A stretch of 64,000 nt of DNA from positions 20,221,413 through 20,285,412 of the forward strand of contig OX463846.1 of assembly GCA_949825065.1 (NCBI GenBank), written 5' to 3'. Positions within the stretch are counted from its first letter, which is position 1, and each line of letters starts with the position of its first letter. Positions 58,960 through 64,000 of this stretch are shown here, one piece after another. The notes beneath the pieces are model-generated. The model saw only the letters and a program-made list of their open reading frames with translations. It did no database searches and had not been told where the DNA came from. The translations under genes and the position numbers were made by a program. The stretch is from Odontocerum albicorne (Eukaryota; Arthropoda; Insecta; Trichoptera; Odontoceridae).

Positions 58960-59125
58960 TGGAGCACTCAAGCCCCTACAAAGAAGCTTTTGAAATGTGG
59001 TGCTCTTGAAGAATACTGAGTGTCTCATGGGTTGATCAAGTTCGTAATGATGACATTTTAAAACGGATGAATTAAGATAAAAAAATATTAGCAACTATCA
59101 AAAGGAAAGAGTTAAGAGTATTTTA
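58960..59125 (+). pseudogene. LINE polymerase fragment, part 1
   Basis: It reads YKEAFEMWC near 58978, then RILSVSWVDQVRNDDILKRM and ATIKRKEL. The EAFEMW-x-RR(I/M)L-x-ISW-x-D-x-(V/K)-x-N motif is a very common LINE thumb segment. A SINE tail splits it from part 2. Confidence 0.78.
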
Positions 59126-59129
59126 GACA

Positions 59130-59225
59130 CTTATTTATTTATTTAATAATTCTTTGACGGGCCTATTGCTAGATGGCAATATCTTCCAGCCAACCTGACA
59201 AAAGTAAATAAAGTAAGATATATAC
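59130..59225 (-). mobile_element. SINE (family 1) 3' tail fragment
   Basis: The minus strand reads GGTTGGCTGGAAGATATTGC, then CATCTAGCAATAGGCCCGTC and an ATTAAATAAATAAAT tail, matching the 3' half of the family 1 consensus. Confidence 0.65.
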
Positions 59226-59229
59226 TATA

Positions 59230-59560
59230 GTTGCCAAAATATGATTATTCACCTTCAAAAAAATTTCGAACATTAAACAAAGTAAAAATAAAAATTAGAT
59301 ATCAATCTAAGGAAAATAAAGGGATGGTGGAGAAGAAAGAAAAATTGGGAATGAAACACGTTGTATTACAGACTTAAAATTACAAATTTTTTCAATCGCT
59401 TATTAAAATTTGCCAATGACGGAGTGAGTCTAACATTGGTTTGTTACTGGTTCCAGAGTATTAAAGGACAGCCAAGGACTGCATGGCTAGTAAAAGACTA
59501 CGTAAAAAGAGTCAAAAAACAATATCTATTTGAGTATAACGCATATTATGTGAGGAGAAA
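59230..59560 (+). pseudogene. Possible LINE segment
   Basis: KGQPRTAWLVKDYVKRVKKQ at about 59465 has the GRPRT-x-WL flavour of LINE tails, but it lies between the two halves of another LINE. Weak call. Confidence 0.35.
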
Positions 59561-59564
59561 ATTA

Positions 59565-59740
59565 TGAGATCCTTCAACGGAAATTGTGAATGCAGAAGTG
59601 CGGGAAAAAGATGCATGCCCTGGTTGAAGAAATTATAAGAATGGTTTCATTGTTATACCACATCTTTGTTTAGAGCTGCTGCTTTAAAAATCAAGATAGT
59701 CATGATGATTGCTAAACTCCGAGGAAAAAAAATGTAAAGA
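59565..59740 (+). pseudogene. LINE polymerase fragment, part 2
   Basis: It reads EILQRKL, then CMPWLKKL with an internal stop, then TTSLFRAAALKIKIVMMIAK. The closing LFRAA-x-x-K-x-x-x-x-MMIA-x-(L/V)R is the last motif of the same LINE family as part 1, about 450 bp away. Confidence 0.75.
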
Positions 59741-59744
59741 AGAA

Positions 59745-60395
59745 GAATTCATGAAATAATATTGTAGTTATTTAGAATAAGAACCACATTAGGAAGGATA
59801 TTAACGAACGCATCTAAATAAAAATATGGAAAATATTTATGAGATATAAACATGAAACTATGAACTAACAATTTTCAATTAAAAATGCTTTTCTGCTTTT
59901 ATTTGAATATAAATGCCGTCATTATAAATTTACAGGTACCGGATAAAATTATTTTCATTGAGAATTATAAAACATTCAAGAGAATGAAAAAAAAAATATT
60001 TTTACCCTTTTTCTTAATATAAGAATCAATAGTTCTGTGGAAATCTAATCCCCATATTGCATGCAGAAAATAAACCTCTCGCCGGAATACATTCTTGGCC
60101 ACAATCTTTTGAATTATTACTATAAAGAACTACGTTCGATCAAAATGCCTTTTTTTAAAAAATATTTTCACTTAATTCCTATCGAATATCTATAGAGCAG
60201 AAAAAACTCAAGGAAAATCTTTTGTTCAATTACGAGTAAATCAACATATTCATAGTCGAATTCATATCAAGATTGATTCCGTAGCCTGGTTGGTAATGAA
60301 TTTAACTTGTAAGCAATATCTGTGACCATTGTAACATTTCCGTCTGCGGTAGTATTGTCAACACATACGACGATGAGCTGTAATTAACGTACATT
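59745..60395. other. Intergenic, unassigned
   Basis: AT-rich. Nothing recognised. Confidence 0.5.
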
Positions 60396-60398
60396 GAT

Positions 60399-60530
60399 GA
60401 CCTCTGTGGTCTTGTTGGTAAGACGCTTGTATTCCACCCGGTAGTTTCAGGTTCGATTGTCGATTAACCAAAAAAAGGGGCCTCAGTCTGGTACAAGAGT
60501 TTGTCTTATAACACCTAACATCAGGCACAT
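60399..60530 (+). mobile_element. tRNA-derived SINE (family 1)
   Basis: It reads GACCTCTGTGGTCTTGTTGG, then TAAGACGCTTGTATTCCACC and GGTTCGATTGTCG. The A box and B box are both recognisable. The tail is short and diverged. Confidence 0.78.
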
Positions 60531-60534
60531 TTAT

Positions 60535-61410
60535 TACAGTATTTTTTTGTCCGTACGAAACAATCTTGAAATTTGGGTAAGCCAACCAATAAACACATAA
60601 TTTGTATATTATATGATAAAATAATTATCTAGCACACTTTCTGGATGTTTTAAATGGATTTTCTCTGCTCTGATTGTAACCAGTTCCAGAGTAAAAGACA
60701 AAAAATAAATAAAGAGCAGTGAGCTGGAAAAGCCTAAGGCAATCGATGCTAGAGCGTAGCGCTAGAATTTGCCCGGAGAGTCGCTGAAATATTTCGATGA
60801 GGTTTGAGGAGTCGCCGGTCAGTTAAGTATATGTGAGTCATAGTTTGTGAAATTTCACTTGTTTCTCAAATTAAACCAATTGAATGATATATGATAATCA
60901 GTTCTCAGTGTTAGCTTTTTGTAATAAATTTTGTATCTAACTGAATAAGTTAACATAAGTAAACTGAAATTTTCATCGTTAATGTAAGTATGTGTTAAGA
61001 AGTAATATTGGAATTTCCAAAGATTTTTTCAGAAGTAATTTTATTTTATTTGAATCGAGAATTATATTTCTTGTGAGAATATGAGACGCAAAATATTCTT
61101 AAATATGAATATCTTTCTTCGCAATTAAAATGAAATGATCATCATTTCGTACGATTTTAACGTATGTCATGAAACTTGGTCTAAATTTTATATCCAGGAG
61201 TTGTTCACCTTCCTAAGGGTTTATCGTTCTTTGACAAAACTTCCGATTCAAGGACCGTTGGAAAAGATAAGTTAAAAGAAAATCCCCATATATGAATTCG
61301 ATATACTTTATAAAAAAATGTTAAATATTAATCAAATTTAAAAAATAACTTGATTAATTTTACAATTCTTATAAAATATTATTTTACCTATTAGCATTCA
61401 ATGTTAATTT
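60535..61410. other. Intergenic, unassigned
   Basis: A GC-richer piece at 60715-60830 is unassigned. The rest is AT-rich. Confidence 0.45.
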
Positions 61411-61414
61411 TTTG

Positions 61415-61510
61415 TCAATGGTCTGGGTAAGCACTCACGATAACCAACCCAGTGCTCCTGGTTCGATTCCTGTTAGATTCAAATCCAGACTGGTTTTACT
61501 CCTAGACCAT
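61415..61510 (+). mobile_element. tRNA-derived SINE (family 1), head
   Basis: It reads TCAATGGTCTGGGTAAGCAC, then GCTCCTGGTTCGATTCCTGT and TAGATTCAAATCCAGACTGG. The B box GGTTCGATTCC is intact. Confidence 0.65.
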
Positions 61511-61689
61511 TTTAAATATATATTAAATAACCCATATGGGGCTCTTATAAATGATATTGGACTGCCTTAACCTCTCTTATTTCTTTAAAAAGTTAAGCTA
61601 GTTAAAAGCACACTTAAGGTGATCGTGATGGCCGGGAAACAAAAACTTCCAAGGAAAAAACCTTAATGCTTTAATATATTGTATATGTA

Positions 61690-61790
61690 ATGGCTAGTTT
61701 TTTTGGGCGGCTTTCGGATCGATTCCCGATGAGCCCAAACAAAAAAGCTCCAGTCTGCTTTTTCACATATAATTTTTTTACACTTTCGTT
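61690..61790 (+). mobile_element. tRNA-derived SINE (family 1), fragment
   Basis: It reads AATGGCTAGTTTTTTTGGGC, then TTTCGGATCGATTCCCGATG and CTCCAGTCTGCTTTTTCACA. It abuts a second copy on the other strand. Confidence 0.6.
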
Positions 61791-61812
61791 GTACTATTGT
61801 ATATACAGAACA

Positions 61813-61991
61813 ACTTGATAGGCTTATTGCCATGTGACATTCTATATCAACTAACAAGAAATGCGTTAGAGCGACTACTTAGTGAAAACTAATCTGAATC
61901 CTTTTTCAAAGAAAATCTGAAATACAACAGGAATCAAATCCCAGCCTCCAGGTTGGGAGATAGGCTTCGTACCAACTAGGTCACGGAGGTC
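61813..61991 (-). mobile_element. tRNA-derived SINE (family 1), complete length
   Basis: The minus strand starts GACCTCCGTGACCTAGTTGG, has GGATTTGATTCCTGTTG as B region, and ends with TTGTTAGTTGATATAGAATG, then TCACATGGCAATAAGCC. These are the full set of family blocks. Confidence 0.8.
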
Positions 61992-62044
61992 ATCAACTTT
62001 TTTGTAACTTCAACCTCTCTGATTAAAATAAATAGCAATTTGAA

Positions 62045-62145
62045 AATAAGCTAATTAAGTTGTCTCGTTCACAACAATGTGTCTACTCGTATATATAATA
62101 TATATATTTTCGTTGTGAACGATACAATCTTATTAGCTTATTACA
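62045..62145. repeat. Imperfect hairpin of about 100 bp
   Basis: AATAAGCTAATTAAGTTGTC, then TCGTTCACAACAA, pairs with CGTTGTGAACGATACAATCT, then TATTAGCTTATT, around an AT-rich loop. About 30 bp of stem carries a few mismatches. A small inverted-repeat element is likely. Confidence 0.8.
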
Positions 62146-62224
62146 TACGTACAAACCGTCACGCAATTTCTTTGTTAGAGCTAGCAGGGAAGATAGAGCG
62201 CCAACTTGCATATAGCGACACATA

Positions 62225-62510
62225 TATTTCGTCTCTTTGACATCCATACACCTTTTCATACAACTCCTACGGTTTTTCTAAATTCTAAAATATTCTTCTT
62301 TCAAAATATTACACACTTTATCCAACTTATCATTTTTTTGGTCTGCCTCTACCACGCCCTACATTCACATTTGTTTTGTTAGTCTTTCTTCATTCATTCG
62401 TTTTCCATGCCCCAGCCCACTCAGTTGTTCTTCTTCATCTTACAAAATATATTAGCTTTTAGTTCACATTCATCCTTAATCGCTTAACTCTAAATTTTTT
62501 GCAACATGTT
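62225..62510 (-). pseudogene. LINE polymerase C-terminal debris
   Basis: The minus strand contains decayed matches to 33069-33410: HVERIN-like, (L/M)-TKQM-like and GRGRQTKK near 62335. Many stops. Confidence 0.55.
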
Positions 62511-62531
62511 CGCCCCCATGTAACATATTCC

Positions 62532-62718
62532 TTTTTTTTAACCTGGAGAGTTTATTGCCATGTGGCAATCTCTTCTAACCAACCAGAAAGATGTTTTTAT
62601 AGGCCCTAAGTGTTAACCAGACAGGAATCCTATTTAAAAAAATCTGGGTTCCAGCGGGGATAGAACCCGCAACCTCCGGATCGGCAGACTAGTGTCTTAC
62701 CACCAAGCCACGGAAGTC
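62532..62718 (-). mobile_element. tRNA-derived SINE (family 1), reference copy
   Basis: The minus strand runs from GACTTCCGTGGCTTGGTGGT (A box, 62700-62710), through GGAGGTTGCGGGTTCTATCC (B box, 62657-62667), then CCGCTGGAACCCAGATTTTT, CATCTTTCTGGTTGGTTAGA and AGAGATTGCCACATGGCAAT, to AAACTCTCCAGGTTAAAAAA. It is about 187 bp long with a poly-A-like end. Its completeness makes it the best guide to the family here. Such SINEs are copied by LINE enzymes and encode nothing. Confidence 0.9.
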
Positions 62719-62878
62719 GTCAGTGCACGCATAATACAATAAGATCTATTTAGACTTTATGGAAATTTTTTTTTGTTAACATCACTAAAGATTATGATTA
62801 AGAGTTCGATCAAATTTGACGTAAAAAAAATAAGAATGTACGGTTAAATATGAAGAACTAAAGTTTAATTAATGTTTT

Positions 62879-63345
62879 GTAATTTGTTTTATCAAACACT
62901 GTTATTCCACTTTTTGTAACGGTATAACACTAACGGTTTCAAGGTTTTCACCTCATAATCAGGGAGCACAAACAAGACTAAATTCTGTTCGAACTGGTAC
63001 CGACATACACACTTCTAACGGTAAAATTCGGGTTGGAGACTGTGGGTGGAGGGAGGGAAGAGACAACCTCAGTGAGCAGCGGCGAGATTCTGGGAAGATA
63101 TGTGTTTGCCAGATGTTCACCCCAATGCACTGACTTAGAAATTTCTAGGGCCTTTAATCTGTCCAATGTCTTTCCGTTACTACTGATATGTAAGAATTCA
63201 GTCTTGTTTGTGCTCCCTAATGGTGAAGTGAAAGCCTTGAAACCGGTAGGGTTATACCGTTACAAAAAGTGGAATAAACAGTGTTTGATAAAACAAATAA
63301 CAATGTCTTTAAACCTCCACAATATTAATGCCTGAACTATAAATA
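62879..63345 (+). mobile_element. Foldback element, copy C, with 220-bp core
   Basis: The arms (about 62881-62975 and 63200-63295) are inverted copies that include GGTAGGGTTATACCG and TGGAATAAACAGTGTTTGAT. They are separated by a GC-richer core (62980-63195) absent from copies A and B. The outer tail GTCTTTAAACCTCCACAATA follows on the right, as in copy A. No clear target duplication was found. The core has a 62-codon minus frame with no known family. Confidence 0.85.
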
Positions 63346-63394
63346 ATATATTTTATTAATATTAACTCTTGCTAGTTGGTCAGCTGGTGTGTCC

Positions 63395-63720
63395 CTAAGA
63401 GACAAAATAAAAAGCTCACGCATTCGTGGAAGCCTAGGTGTTACAGACATCAACAGCAAGATGGAGGAAAGGCGATTGAGATAGTATGGGCACGTTGGAC
63501 GCAAAGCACCCTATCACATTGCGAACCAGGCAATCTCCATGGATCTTCCTCGAATAACAACCAGAGGAAGACCAAATAATTCATGGGTGGTGCAAAAAGA
63601 TAACTTGATGCAGAGTCACGGCCTGGGGGACGTAGTCCGGGACAGAAGAGCATACAACCTGAGGAAGAGGAGAGCTGACCCCAACAGTCTTCGCAGACAA
63701 TGAGTTGGGATGGAGCCAGG
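63395..63720 (+). pseudogene. LINE polymerase C-terminal fragment
   Basis: It reads GVTDINSKMEERRLR, with a stop where W is expected, then YGHV, then TTRGRPNNSW, GLGDVVRDRRAYNLRKRRAD and PN. The order (I/M)-x-E-x-RLRWYGH(V/L)...RGRPK-x-W...DR-x-x-(W/Y)-x-x-R-RRADP is the end of an RTE/BovB-like LINE. It is broken by stops. Confidence 0.75.
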
Positions 63721-63724
63721 GAGA

Positions 63725-64000
63725 AGAAAAACTTTTGCTAGTTAATTGAAAACTTTGCTTATATGATATTATCAGTGAAAAACCTCAAAGTGATAGATGA
63801 TGATTGATATAAAATGTTTATGAAATAGAAAGACAAAAACGAGGCAAAATTATATTCATTTTACTTGATTTAATTTTTTTGAACAACGAAATCATTTTGA
63901 TATAACTGAGAATTGTTTTAATTTATCCTGGAACTAACTATTTTAATGTATCCTGGAACTTAACCATGGTTACACATGTTTAAACTTCGGGAAGTTTGCT
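63725..64000. other. Right edge, unassigned
   Basis: AT-rich. A short duplication of TTTTAAT(T/G)TATCCTGGAACT lies at 63917-63960. Confidence 0.5.

Noticed and set aside
62532..62718. Functional tRNA gene from the A and B boxes
   Set aside because: The head is followed by a SINE body and A-rich tail, copies are many and diverged, and no good cloverleaf with acceptor stem was seen.

Overview
The window looks like nuclear DNA from an insect or a close arthropod relative. It is very AT-rich. Short GC-richer exons sit among long introns, and the rest holds decayed transposable elements, tRNA-derived SINEs, minisatellites and long (AT)n runs. There are no operons, ribosome binding sites or other prokaryotic gene structure. 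The species cannot be fixed from the sequence alone. A run of 200 N at 30770-30969 is an assembly gap.

One cellular gene is well supported. It is on the + strand and fills the left half: four coding exons at 2247-2457, 17289-17464, 26343-26451 and 30070-30209. All have AG/GT junctions and their reading phases fit together across introns of about 14.8, 8.9 and 3.6 kb. The joined 211 residues end at a TGA and carry the end of one CUB-like domain followed by a second CUB-like domain. An AATAAA lies about 75 bp after the stop. The 5' part of the gene lies left of the window. No signal peptide or membrane segment falls in the visible part; by family this is probably an extracellular protein.

The introns hold a 66-bp minisatellite (3952-4416), a broken mariner-like transposase (6700-7560), SINEs, two copies of an unclassified repeat (10300-10640, 11880-12180), a 27-bp tandem array (15850-16015), foldback elements (17491-17759, 24845-25039), LINE fragments, a 67-bp minisatellite with a three-unit higher-order period (21934-22469) and a perfect 28-bp-stem hairpin (24697-24776).

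Right of the gene (30.3-64 kb) I find no convincing cellular gene. This half is a graveyard of mobile elements: a mariner (37355-38180) lying inside Helitron-type sequence (37247-40188), a second mariner-superfamily fossil (40540-41710), a 5'-truncated LINE on the - strand (46476-49200), many 3'-terminal LINE scraps, an (AT)n/LINE/(AT)n block (54250-54845), a SINE cluster (60.4-62.7 kb) and a third foldback element (62879-63345). One - strand open stretch (49435-49790) reads like protein but was not recognised.

No defence system, biosynthetic cluster or other new multi-gene system was found. The most interesting structures are the foldback family with long target duplications, the 28-bp hairpin and the higher-order minisatellites.
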